Shown here: positions 56,243 through 64,000 of the stretch, piece by piece
Layout of the letters: each line of letters starts with the position of its first letter
Position numbering within the stretch: the stretch's first letter is position 1
NCBI RefSeq assembly: GCF_000802425.1
Contig: NZ_JRUD01000019.1
Location: forward strand, 152,547 to 216,546
DNA length: 64,000 bases
Direction of reading: 5' to 3'
Source of the DNA: Pseudomonas flexibilis
GTDB lineage: Bacteria; Pseudomonadota; Gammaproteobacteria; Pseudomonadales; Pseudomonadaceae
Translations under genes and position numbers: made by a program
Notes under the pieces: generated by a model
Seen by the model: the letters and a program-made list of their open reading frames with translations, nothing else
What the model was told of the DNA's origin: nothing
Databases searched by the model: none

Positions 56243-57454
56243 TCACTGGCGGTAGGTCTTCATGAAATTGCCGATGCGGCGGATGGCCATGTCCAGATCG
56301 TCCACGCGTGGCAGGGTGACCACGCGGAAGTGGTCCGGCCACGGCCAGTTGAAGGCGGTGCCCTGCACGATGAGGATCTTCTCGGAGAGCAGCAGGTCCA
56401 GGGCGAACTTCTCGTCGTTGTGGATCGGGCAGACCTTCGGGTCGATGCGCGGGAAGGCGTACAGCGCGCCCATCGGCTTCACGCAGCTGATGCCGGGGAT
56501 GTCATTGAGCAGTTCGTAGGCGCGGTTGCGCTGCTCGAACAGACGGCCGCGCGGCAGCACCAGGTCGTTGATGCTCTGATAACCGCCCAGGGCGGTCTGG
56601 ATGGCGTGCTGGGCTGGCACGTTGGCGCACAGGCGCATGTTGGCCAGCATGTCCAGGCCTTCGATGTAGCCCTTGGCCAGGTGCTTGGGACCGGAAATCG
56701 CGATCCAGCCGGAGCGGAAGCCCGCCACACGGTAGGACTTGGACAGGCCATTGAAGGTCAGGCACAGCACGTCCGGCGCCAGCGAGGCGGTGGCGATGTG
56801 CTCGGCGTCGTCGTAGAGGATCTTGTCGTAGATCTCGTCGGAGAACAGGATCAGGTTGTGCTGACGGGCCAGCTCGACGATGGCCTCCAGGCATTCCTTG
56901 GAATACACCGCGCCGGTGGGGTTGTTCGGGTTGATGAGCACCAGCGCCTTGGTATTCGGGGTGATCTTGGCCTTCATGTCGGCCAGGTCGGGGAACCAGC
57001 CGGCCTGCTCGTCGCACAGGTAGTGCACCGGCTTGCCGCCGGCCAGGCTCACGGCGGCAGTCCACAGCGGGTAATCGGGCGCCGGCAGCAGCACCTCGTC
57101 ACCGTTGTTCAGCAGCGCCTGCATGGACATCATGATCAGCTCGGAGACGCCGTTGCCGAGGTAGACATCCTCGATGCCCACACCCTCGACGTTCTTCTGC
57201 TGGTAGTACTGCATGACTGCCTTGCGGGCGCTGAACAGACCCTTGGAGTCGCTGTAGCCCTGGGCGGTCGGCAGGTTGCGGATCACGTCCTGGAGGATTT
57301 CCTCCGGGGCCTCGAAGCCGAACGGCGCCGGGTTGCCGATATTCAGCTTGAGAACGCGGTGACCTTCGTCCTCCAGGCGTTTGGCGTGCTTGAGCACCGG
57401 CCCGCGAATGTCATAGCAAACGTTGGCGAGCTTGTTCGACTTACTGATCTGCAT
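56243..57454 (-). CDS. alaA: Pyridoxal-phosphate alanine aminotransferase AlaA
   Basis: 403 residues. Conserved HRVLKLNIGNPAPFGFEAPE, GYSDSKGLFSARKAVMQYYQ, VLINPNNPTGAVYSKE and the PLP-lysine region TFNGLSKSYRVAGFRSGW. Main route from pyruvate to alanine in E. coli. No operon partner; msrB is divergent. Confidence 0.95.
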   Translation of the reverse strand: MQISKSNKLANVCYDIRGPVLKHAKRLEDEGHRVLKLNIGNPAPFGFEAPEEILQDVIRNLPTAQGYSDSKGLFSARKAVMQYYQQKNVEGVGIEDVYLGNGVSELIMMSMQALLNNGDEVLLPAPDYPLWTAAVSLAGGKPVHYLCDEQAGWFPDLADMKAKITPNTKALVLINPNNPTGAVYSKECLEAIVELARQHNLILFSDEIYDKILYDDAEHIATASLAPDVLCLTFNGLSKSYRVAGFRSGWIAISGPKHLAKGYIEGLDMLANMRLCANVPAQHAIQTALGGYQSINDLVLPRGRLFEQRNRAYELLNDIPGISCVKPMGALYAFPRIDPKVCPIHNDEKFALDLLLSEKILIVQGTAFNWPWPDHFRVVTLPRVDDLDMAIRRIGNFMKTYRQ

Positions 57455-57639
57455 GATGCTGAGTGTTCCCGAAGTGAACGTCGCGAGGCTGCACGGCCAC
57501 GTGCAGTCGAGGGCGGCGAGGAGCGCCTTGGCAGCATCCGCGTGCGCTGCCAGACTGGCGGTTGAAAGCCACGCATGATACGTCTGGCCTGCAAGCGGGG
57601 AAAGGTGCAGGCGGGCATTTTCCGAAGTCAGGAGCCGCG

Positions 57640-58044
57640 ATGGACAAGATCGACAAACCCCTCGACGCCTGGCGCGACGAGCTTACGCCCGAACAGTTCC
57701 ATATCTGCCGCCTGGGCGGCACCGAGCGCGCGTTCAGCGGCGAGTACTACGCCACCCGTACACCCGGTATCTACCAGTGCGCCTGCTGCCAGGCCCCGCT
57801 GTTCGACTCCGACACCAAGTACGATTCCGGCAGCGGCTGGCCGAGCTATTTCCAGCCGGTGAGTAACGAGGCGGTCAGGGAACTGGAGGATTCCAGCCAT
57901 GGCATGCAGCGCATCGAAGTCCGCTGTGCGCGCTGCGATGCCCATCTCGGCCATGTATTCCCGGACGGCCCGCGGCCAACCGGATTGCGTTACTGCATCA
58001 ACTCGGCATCGCTCACGCTGGTGCCGAAGACGGACCCCGCCTGA
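57640..58044 (+). CDS. msrB: Peptide methionine-(R)-S-oxide reductase
   Basis: 134 residues. Zinc site [11 protein letters not shown] and [20 protein letters not shown] (two CxxC), catalytic Cys in [11 protein letters not shown]. Repairs oxidised Met in proteins. GGAG lies before ATG 57640; gpx follows after 18 bp, so oxidative-stress repair genes are co-transcribed. Confidence 0.97.
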   Translation: MDKIDKPLDAWRDELTPEQFHICRLGGTERAFSGEYYATRTPGIYQCACCQAPLFDSDTKYDSGSGWPSYFQPVSNEAVRELEDSSHGMQRIEVRCARCDAHLGHVFPDGPRPTGLRYCINSASLTLVPKTDPA

Positions 58045-58062
58045 TCAAGGAGCGTTACCCCG

Positions 58063-58545
<483 letters not shown>

Positions 58546-58557
58546 GGAGTACCCCCC

Positions 58558-59439
58558 TTGGATTCCCGACTGATCGCGCTGCTGGAGCGGGCCGACCGCC
58601 TGGCGCAGCGACTCGAACCCCTGTTGCCGATCGAACCGCCGGTGATCGACTGGACCGCCACCCTGGCCGCGCGCTGGCAGCGCCAGGGACGCAGTGGATT
58701 CTTGCAGCCGCTGCGGGTGAGCCATGACCTGCGTCTGGACGATCTGCTGGGCGTGGATCTGCAGCGCGAGCAGCTGGCCCGCAACACCCGCCAGTTCGTC
58801 GCCGGGCTGCCTGCCAACCACGCCCTGCTGTGGGGTGCGCGGGGCACCGGCAAGAGCTCGTTGGTGCGCGCGTTGCTGGCCGAGCATTGGCCAGCCGGAT
58901 TGCGCCTGGTGGAGATCGAGCGCGACCACCTGGCTGATCTGCCACGGGTGGTGGAGCTGATCAGCGATCAGCCGCAACGCTTCGTGCTGTTCTGCGACGA
59001 CCTGTCATTCGAAGCCGGGGAAGGCGAGTACCGCGTACTGAAGAGCGTGCTGGACGGCTCGCTGGAACGGGCGCCGGACAACGTGCTGCTGTACGCCACC
59101 TCCAACCGCCGGCACCTGGTGCCGGAGCGGCAGAGCGACAACGACAACTGGGAGCGAGTGGATGGCGAACTGCACCCGAGCGAGGCGGTGGAGGACAAGA
59201 TCGCGCTGTCCGACCGCTTCGGCCTCTGGCTGTCCTTCTATCCCTTTACCCAGGAGCACTACCTGTCGGTGGTGCGCCACTGGATCGGCAGCCTGGCGGC
59301 CCAGGCCGGGTTGAGCTGGGCATGGGACGAAGAGCTGGAGAAGGCCGCGGTGCGCTGGGCGACTGGACGTGGCAACCGCAACGGACGCTGTGCCTACCAG
59401 TTCGCACGGCAGTGGGTGGGGCTCCGGCTGTTGCAGTGA
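58558..59439 (+). CDS. DUF815 AAA+-type ATPase
   Basis: 293 residues. Walker A GARGTGKSSLVRALLAEH (about residues 97-104 for the loop), Walker B FVLFCDDLSFE, and an arginine-rich sensor area RRHLVPERQSDNDN. DUF815 proteins are ATPases of unknown role. TTG start at 58558, supported by AAGGAG eight bases upstream and by the start DSRLIALLERADRL. Confidence 0.88.
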   Translation: MDSRLIALLERADRLAQRLEPLLPIEPPVIDWTATLAARWQRQGRSGFLQPLRVSHDLRLDDLLGVDLQREQLARNTRQFVAGLPANHALLWGARGTGKSSLVRALLAEHWPAGLRLVEIERDHLADLPRVVELISDQPQRFVLFCDDLSFEAGEGEYRVLKSVLDGSLERAPDNVLLYATSNRRHLVPERQSDNDNWERVDGELHPSEAVEDKIALSDRFGLWLSFYPFTQEHYLSVVRHWIGSLAAQAGLSWAWDEELEKAAVRWATGRGNRNGRCAYQFARQWVGLRLLQ

Positions 59440-59458
59440 GCGCGCCGCGCGTGCGGAG

Positions 59459-59495
59459 GTGGGGCGCAGCGCAGCGCTGCGGCGTTGCGCCCCAC
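59459..59495. terminator. Long palindrome between convergent genes
   Basis: GTGGGGCGCA (59459-59468) and TGCGCCCCAC (59486-59495), a perfect 10-bp stem with further pairing in the GC-rich centre, between the DUF815 gene and the convergent gene at 59510. Probably a bidirectional transcription stop or a REP-like unit; no T-run. Confidence 0.65.
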
Positions 59496-59509
59496 AAAGG
59501 CGGCAGGTC

Positions 59510-60277
59510 TCAGTCGTAGACCTGTTTCTTGCGCCACGGATCGTCGATTTCCTCCTGGGTGAGACCGACGGTCAGCTCATCTTCCTCTTCCTCGGTAGGC
59601 TCGCGGTCCAGCGCCAGGTCGTTCGCCCGTTCCAGATGCTTGGCCAGCTCGCGAAGCTCGATGCGATAGCGATCCTGATCCGCCTGGCGGCGCAGGAACT
59701 GCACCGCGCGCTCGAAGGCCAGGCGCGCCTGGCGGGGCTTGTCCTGCTGCAGCAGTTGCACGCCTACGCTGGTAAAGAAGTCGATGTGCAGCTGCACCAT
59801 CATGTGGCGGATCTCGTCGACCCAGTGGCGCGCCTCGGCGGTGGTGATGAGGTTTTCGCGCGCCGCGCGGGTGATCACACCGTGCAGGCCTTCGAGCAGG
59901 AAGCGCACTTCCTTGGCCTTGTTTTCGGTGTTGATCGCCTGCGGCAGGTTCTTCACCGGCAGGTTCTCTCCCTTGCCCAGTAACACCACCAGCTCGTCGA
60001 TGCGCGTGACCAACTCGGTATTCTCGGGTGCCATGGGACGCAGCCGCTCGCTCAGCTTGAGCTCCAGCTTGCACATCAGCAGCTTCAGCGCGGGTGTCAT
60101 CATCTGCCCGGGCAGAATCTCGCTGAGGTCGGCACAGCGGCGAACGCGCTCGGTGAGTTCGGCTTTCTGGCGCTGTCGCTCCAGCTTGCGGCGCTCGATC
60201 TGCTGGCTCGCATAAACCAGGATGATCGCAACGAACAGTGCGGCGAAGACCAGGGCGGTGATAAGGGCTGGAGACAA
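59510..60277 (-). CDS. Membrane-anchored hypothetical protein
   Basis: 255 residues. One N-terminal membrane helix (LITALVFAALFVAIILVYA) then a long charged helical cytoplasmic part (QQIERRKLERQRQKAEL; EARHWVDEIRHMMVQLH) and an acidic tail with EEIDDPWRKKQVYD. Conserved in pseudomonads as far as I recall, function unknown. TTG start at 60277 is supported by GGAGG eight bases upstream; longer reading to 60391 has no ribosome site. Confidence 0.8.
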   Translation of the reverse strand: MSPALITALVFAALFVAIILVYASQQIERRKLERQRQKAELTERVRRCADLSEILPGQMMTPALKLLMCKLELKLSERLRPMAPENTELVTRIDELVVLLGKGENLPVKNLPQAINTENKAKEVRFLLEGLHGVITRAARENLITTAEARHWVDEIRHMMVQLHIDFFTSVGVQLLQQDKPRQARLAFERAVQFLRRQADQDRYRIELRELAKHLERANDLALDREPTEEEEDELTVGLTQEEIDDPWRKKQVYD

Positions 60278-60508
60278 CGGCTTTCCTCCGATGATGGCAT
60301 CTGGCCCCGAGTGTAGAGATTTCTCCCCGTGGCTCCTAGGGTCAATTAAGCTTTCGTCGCGCGCTCGGATTCCTGAGGCGCAGCGACGCATCGTGCCGCT
60401 TCAGCGGAACGCTGGAAAGCACGCGCTGCGGCAGGGCGACGGAGCGTCATTGGCGCTGAACGTTTTTTGAGCAGAAGTCATTGATTTAAAAAAAGTTTTG
60501 TTTGGGTG

Positions 60509-60537
60509 TTGACGCCTCCCCGAGGCATCCATAAAAT
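60509..60537 (+). promoter_or_regulatory. Sigma-70 promoter of the tRNA operon
   Basis: TTGACG (60509-60514), 17-bp spacer, TAAAAT (60532-60537), then GCGCCCC. The GC-rich discriminator is typical of tRNA/rRNA promoters under stringent control. An A/T-rich stretch (TTTAAAAAAAG) upstream may act as an UP element. Confidence 0.88.
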
Positions 60538-60621
60538 GCGCCCCACTTCCAGCGCAGACGGCAACGCCAAGCGGGGAAGCCGGAAAAAAGTTTGTAAAAA
60601 CTGTTGTAAGTTCCGGGCCGC

Positions 60622-60697
60622 GTCCCCTTCGTCTAGTGGCCTAGGACACCGCCCTTTCACGGCGGTAACAGGGGTTCGAGTCCCCTAGGGGACGCCA
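60622..60697 (+). tRNA. tRNA-Glu (anticodon TTC)
   Basis: 76 bases, GTCCCC start pairing with GGGGAC, anticodon loop CTTTCAC, T-arm GGTTCGAGTCC, encoded CCA end not needed beyond GCCA. Confidence 0.97.
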
Positions 60698-60701
60698 ATA
60701 A

Positions 60702-60777
<76 letters not shown>

Positions 60778-60851
60778 GATTCTTCCACAGCGCTGCATGT
60801 CGCTGGGGTAGTTAGCCGAAAGGCTGGCGTCACGACCGAAAGGTCACACAT

Positions 60852-60927
<76 letters not shown>

Positions 60928-60934
60928 AATACAG

Positions 60935-60962
60935 AAAAAAGCGACCGAAAGGTCGCTTTTTT
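60935..60962 (+). terminator. Terminator of the tRNA operon
   Basis: AAAAAAGCGACC, loop GAAA, GGTCGCTTTTTT; perfect stem. Confidence 0.95.
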
Positions 60963-61009
60963 CGTTTCTGCCTGGCGTATTACCTCACCCGTGCCGAAGG
61001 GAGCCGCCC

Positions 61010-62587
61010 ATGATCGAAGCCACCTGGATCGCCTTCGCGTTCGGACTGGGCCTGGTGGCCCGGGTCATTGGCCTGCCGCCGCTGATCGGCTATCTCGGCG
61101 CCGGGTTCGCCCTGGCCGCGTTCGACAACCAGCTCGGCATCACCCGCGAGGACAGCGAGATCCTGGCCCATCTGTCGCACCTGGGTGTGTTGTTGCTGCT
61201 GTTCACCGTGGGTCTCAAGCTCAAGCTCGGCAACCTGGCCCGCCCGGAAGTGGTGGGCGGCAGCGTGCTGCATTTCGCGCTGTCCTCCGTGCTGATGCTG
61301 CCGCCGATCCTGCTGTTCCTGGAGGTCGGCTGGTACGAGGCGCTGATGCTCTCGGTGGTACTGGCGTTCTCCAGCACCGTGCTGGCCGCCAAGGTGCTGG
61401 AGAGTCGCCGCGAACTGAAGGCCTTTCATGGCCGCGTGGCGATCGGCGTGCTGATCATGCAGGACCTGATCGCCCTGCTGGTGATGAGCCTGGCCAGCGG
61501 CAAGATGCCGTCGGCCTGGGCGCTGCTGGTCTTCCTGCTGCCGCTGCTGCGCCCGCTGCTGTTCCGGCTGCTCGATCACAGCGGTCACGAGGAACTGCTG
61601 GTGCTGCTTGGCCTGATGCTGGCACTGGTGGTCGGCGGCCTGGGTTTCGAGTCGGTGGGGCTCAGTTCCGAGCTGGGCGCGCTGGCCTTCGGCGCCATGC
61701 TGGCCAAGCACCCGCGCGCCGGCGAGCTGTCCAACTCCCTGTGGTCGGTCAAGGAAGTCTTCCTGGTCGGCTTCTTCCTGCAGATCGGCATCGGCGGATT
61801 GCCGGATGCCGACGCGCTGATCTTCGCCGCCGTGATGTCGCTGCTGCTGCCGCTGAAGACCGTGCTGTTCTTCTTCCTGTTCCTGGCCTTCCGCCTGCGC
61901 TCGCGCAGCGCCTTCCTCAGCGCCGCCAGCCTGACCAACTACAGCGAGTTCGGCCTGATCGTATCCAGCGTCGTCATGCCGCAATGGCTGGTGCCGCTGG
62001 CCATCACCGTGGCCTTCTCGTTCATCCTGTCCGCGCAATTCAACCGGGTCTCCGCGAGGCTCTACAACCGGCTGGCCAGCCGGCTGGTGCGGCTGGAGCG
62101 CAACACCCGCCATCCCGATGAACAGCCGGTGTCGCTGGGCGATGCGCAGATTCTGGTCATGGGCATGGGGCGCACGGGACGTGCCGCCTACAACGACCTG
62201 CGGGAGAAGGGCTACCGGCTGATCAGCCTGGACTCCGACCCGGTGGCGGTCGAACGCGCGGCCCGCGAGGGCTGCAACATTCTCTATGCCGATGCCGAAG
62301 ACCAGACCTTCTGGCAGAGCCTGGAGATGCGCCAGGTCGAGGCGGTGATCCTGGCCATGAACGACGCCGAGGCGAAGGTCATCGCCAGTCGCAAGCTGCG
62401 CGAGAAGGGCTTCACTGGCCTGCTGGTCTCCCATGCCCTCTATGAGGACGTCGCCCGGCAGATCGAAGCGGCTGGCGCCGATCACACCTACCTGACCATG
62501 AGCGAAGCCGGCGCCGGTCTGGCGCAGAACGTGGCCAAGCAGCTGGAAGCCCGCCACGCAGCGTCGAGTCAGGCGTTCGCGCCGTAG
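61010..62587 (+). CDS. Kef-type (CPA2) cation/proton antiporter with RCK domain
   Basis: 525 residues: about twelve membrane helices (family motif LGVLLLLFTVGLKLKL, LAFSSTVLAAKVLESR with the S-S-T core, LGALAFGAMLAKHP) then a Rossmann RCK_N regulatory domain (ILVMGMGRTGRAAYNDL, LDSDPVAVERAAREGCNILYADAED). KefB/KefC relatives release potassium during electrophile stress, gated by glutathione adducts. A quinone-reductase-like gene of the KefF/KefG group overlaps convergently by 19 bp, and may be an ancillary subunit. Confidence 0.9.
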   Translation: MIEATWIAFAFGLGLVARVIGLPPLIGYLGAGFALAAFDNQLGITREDSEILAHLSHLGVLLLLFTVGLKLKLGNLARPEVVGGSVLHFALSSVLMLPPILLFLEVGWYEALMLSVVLAFSSTVLAAKVLESRRELKAFHGRVAIGVLIMQDLIALLVMSLASGKMPSAWALLVFLLPLLRPLLFRLLDHSGHEELLVLLGLMLALVVGGLGFESVGLSSELGALAFGAMLAKHPRAGELSNSLWSVKEVFLVGFFLQIGIGGLPDADALIFAAVMSLLLPLKTVLFFFLFLAFRLRSRSAFLSAASLTNYSEFGLIVSSVVMPQWLVPLAITVAFSFILSAQFNRVSARLYNRLASRLVRLERNTRHPDEQPVSLGDAQILVMGMGRTGRAAYNDLREKGYRLISLDSDPVAVERAAREGCNILYADAEDQTFWQSLEMRQVEAVILAMNDAEAKVIASRKLREKGFTGLLVSHALYEDVARQIEAAGADHTYLTMSEAGAGLAQNVAKQLEARHAASSQAFAP

Positions 62588-63147
62588 GCAAACGCCCGCG
62601 CCAGCCAGCGCTCCCGTGTCTTGGGGCTGGCGCCTTTCACCGGGCCGAAATTCGTGACGGTGACAGGCTTGATGCCGCAGAACCCGAGAATGGTGCGCTT
62701 CATCTGATGGTGCCCGGGCATCCGGTACACCCAGCGGAAATACCAGGGCGGCGTGTCCAGGGTGACCAGCAGGTGCGCCGAACGGCCCGCCAGCAGGCCG
62801 TCGGCCATCAGGGAATCCTTGCGAAAGCGGAAGGCGAAGCCCGGCAAGAGCACCCGGTCGAAGAAGCCCTTCAGCAGGGCCGGTATCGAGCCCCACCAGA
62901 TCGGATAGACGAAGACCAGGTGCTGAGCCCAGGTGATCACTTCCTGGGCGGCCAGCAGGTCGGGCTCCAGCGGCTGGATGTGGTTGTAGCCCTCGTGGAG
63001 GATGGGGTCGAAGCGCAGTGCTCCGAGGTGGAGGGCGCGGACCTCATGGCCCGCGGCCTCGGCCCCCTGCGCATAGGACTGGGTGAGGGCAGCGCACAGG
63101 CTGTCCTGTGCGGGATGGCCGAGGATGACCAGAATTCGTTTGTTCAT
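62569..63147 (-). CDS. Flavodoxin-fold NAD(P)H oxidoreductase (KefF/NQO-like)
   Basis: 192 residues. FMN/FAD loop ILVILGHPAQDSL, catalytic-surface VFVYPIWWGSIPALLKGFFDRVLLPGFAF, typical of NAD(P)H:quinone reductases and Kef ancillary proteins. Convergent 19-bp overlap with the antiporter end. A MerR regulator lies upstream on the same strand. Confidence 0.9.
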   Translation of the reverse strand: MNKRILVILGHPAQDSLCAALTQSYAQGAEAAGHEVRALHLGALRFDPILHEGYNHIQPLEPDLLAAQEVITWAQHLVFVYPIWWGSIPALLKGFFDRVLLPGFAFRFRKDSLMADGLLAGRSAHLLVTLDTPPWYFRWVYRMPGHHQMKRTILGFCGIKPVTVTNFGPVKGASPKTRERWLARAFAYGANA

Positions 63148-63201
63148 GCCGACTCCTTTTCTGGGAAAGCGGCAGCCTAAGGATTGCCCCTAGGGGAAGG
63201 G

Positions 63202-63579
63202 TCAAGCGGTTTTTTCGCAGTCCCACAGGGCGGGCGCGTCAGCCAGGCGCTGGCGGAGCTCGTCCAGCCGCTCGATCCGTGTCGTTGCGGCGTCGATCTG
63301 CGCCTGCAGCGCGCGCCGCTTGCGATCGATCTGTTCGACGATGTCATCCAGGCTGGGCGCCTGGCCGGTGGATGCGCCCCGCAGGGTCTCGGCCAGTTCC
63401 TTCAGCGTGAAACCGAGCGCCTGCGCGCAGCGAATGGTTTCGACGATGCCGACCACCTCCGGCGCATAGACGCGATACGTGCCCCGGCGCCGGGGCGTCG
63501 GAATGAGCGCCAGTTCCTCGTAGAGGTAGATCGCCTTGCGCGACGCGCCGGTCCGCTTCGAGAGATCGCCAATATACAT
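63202..63579 (-). CDS. MerR-family transcriptional regulator
   Basis: 125 residues. Winged helix MYIGDLSKRTGASRKAIYLYEELALI then RRGTYRVYAPEVVGIVETIR, followed by the dimer helix DDIVEQIDRKRRALQAQ. Members of this subgroup control adjacent redox genes; the oxidoreductase 54 bp downstream is the probable target. ATG 63579 is used; longer reading overlaps the next gene. Confidence 0.88.
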   Translation of the reverse strand: MYIGDLSKRTGASRKAIYLYEELALIPTPRRRGTYRVYAPEVVGIVETIRCAQALGFTLKELAETLRGASTGQAPSLDDIVEQIDRKRRALQAQIDAATTRIERLDELRQRLADAPALWDCEKTA

Positions 63580-63592
63580 GTCGTGGCCCACA

Positions 63593-63844
63593 TCAGCCCC
63601 GGCCGAGGGCGGAAACCAGGCCGGCGATGAAGAATACGCCCGCCAGAAACAGAATCTGGTTGCGCTGGCGATCCGTGAACACATAGCTCTGGCCCCTGCT
63701 CTGGGCGTACACATCGCCCGTCAGGGCCACCACGACCGCGGCGGGGGTGAACAGCAGAAGCGAAATCATGATGAACCAGCGCTTGCGGAACCAGGGTAGC
63801 TCGGCATAGGGCGTGTCGATCTTCGTGAAGGCTTTCGGATTCAT
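63593..63844 (-). CDS. Small two-helix membrane protein
   Basis: 83 residues: WFIMISLLLFTPAAVVVALTG and ILFLAGVFFIAGLVSALG are two membrane segments, with a polar loop YAQSRGQSYVFTDRQRNQ between. Hypothetical; 13 bp upstream of the merR gene, same strand. ATG 63844. Confidence 0.75.
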   Translation of the reverse strand: MNPKAFTKIDTPYAELPWFRKRWFIMISLLLFTPAAVVVALTGDVYAQSRGQSYVFTDRQRNQILFLAGVFFIAGLVSALGRG

Positions 63845-63940
63845 GGGGTTTCCATCGGGGCTTCCGGAAAGGCAGGACCAACTGAGCCCCGCATCGCCCA
63901 TATCATATTGATTGCACTGGGCAGAAGTCTGTCGGGTACG

Positions 63941-63954
63941 TTGATCTGGATCAC
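63941..63954 (+). promoter_or_regulatory. Anr/FNR-type box
   Basis: TTGATCTGGATCAC matches the dimer site TTGATNNNNATCAA except at the last base. It lies about 35 bases before the start codon of the gene cut by the window end; Anr activates genes at low oxygen. Confidence 0.7.
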
Positions 63955-63988
63955 GGGCGCGATGTGGCGCGCTTTTGTAGGAGATTCT

Positions 63989-64000
63989 ATGTTGCCCTGC
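63989..64000 (+). CDS. Start of a gene cut by the window end
   Basis: TAGGAG at 63978 and ATG at 63989, followed by TTGCCCTGC (M-L-P-C). Only four codons are visible, so no product can be given; the ribosome site and Anr box suggest a real gene. Confidence 0.5.

Overview
The window is GC-rich chromosomal DNA from a gammaproteobacterium, almost certainly a Pseudomonas. From memory of P. aeruginosa, much of the gene order matches that genus: cysH-thrH-pabB, then two MalT-like LuxR regulators, a Fil-like secretion/outer-membrane cluster, ppsR-ppsA, an alpha/beta hydrolase, rraA, crfX-cmpX-sigX-oprF and the assimilatory nitrate genes; a second block (tpm, htpX, an alanine aminotransferase, msrB, gpx, tRNA-Glu/Gly) matches another part of that genome. 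It differs from P. aeruginosa in several ways: an SMC/kleisin/Toprim operon lies between thrH and pabB, the propionate (prp) operon lies beside ppsA, cmaX and cobA are missing, and OprF has no cysteines. I cannot name the species.

Layout. 1-9.4 kb: cysH (partial), thrH, then a minus-strand mksB-mksE-mksF-mksG operon (Wadjet/MksBEFG type, probably anti-plasmid defence) enclosed by two copies of a palindromic GTAGGG repeat, then pabB. 9.5-20.3 kb: two overlapping large LuxR regulators, then five genes (secreted DUF6160-like protein, C39 peptidase, a predicted beta-barrel, an OmpP1/FadL protein, a repeat-containing periplasmic protein) that resemble the little-studied Fil 'putative pilus' cluster of Acinetobacter. 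20.3-23.3 kb: minus-strand operon of a retropepsin-like protease, a 7TM inactive transglutaminase and a RimK-like ATP-grasp ligase. 23.6-30.4 kb: GntR regulator with prpB, prpC, acnD, prpF (2-methylcitrate cycle). 30.4-33.8 kb: ppsR and ppsA, which turn pyruvate from that pathway into PEP. 33.8-38.3 kb: hydrolase, rraA, crfX-cmpX-sigX and oprF (cell-envelope stress).

38.3-51 kb is a nitrate-assimilation region on the minus strand: nrtA-nrtB-nrtD (nitrate ABC import), two DUF3413/sulfatase-family membrane proteins, a FAD electron-transfer subunit, the molybdenum nitrate reductase, and nasT, an ANTAR antiterminator. Both nitrate operons (nrtABD and the reductase pair) begin with the same design: a sigma-54 promoter, two stem-loops with hexanucleotide loops of the ANTAR type, and an intrinsic terminator overlapping the second stem-loop just before the first gene. 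NasT should therefore control both by antitermination, under RpoN/NtrC nitrogen control. No nasS and no nitrite reductase are in the window.

51-64 kb holds housekeeping genes: a YgdI/R-type lipoprotein, a chemoreceptor, OsmC, tpm, a DUF2959 lipoprotein, htpX, alaA, msrB, gpx, a DUF815 ATPase, a membrane-anchored hypothetical protein, tRNA-Glu and two identical tRNA-Gly genes with a strong promoter, a Kef-type antiporter with a convergent quinone-reductase-like gene and MerR regulator, a small membrane protein, and an Anr/FNR-type box ahead of a gene cut by the window edge.
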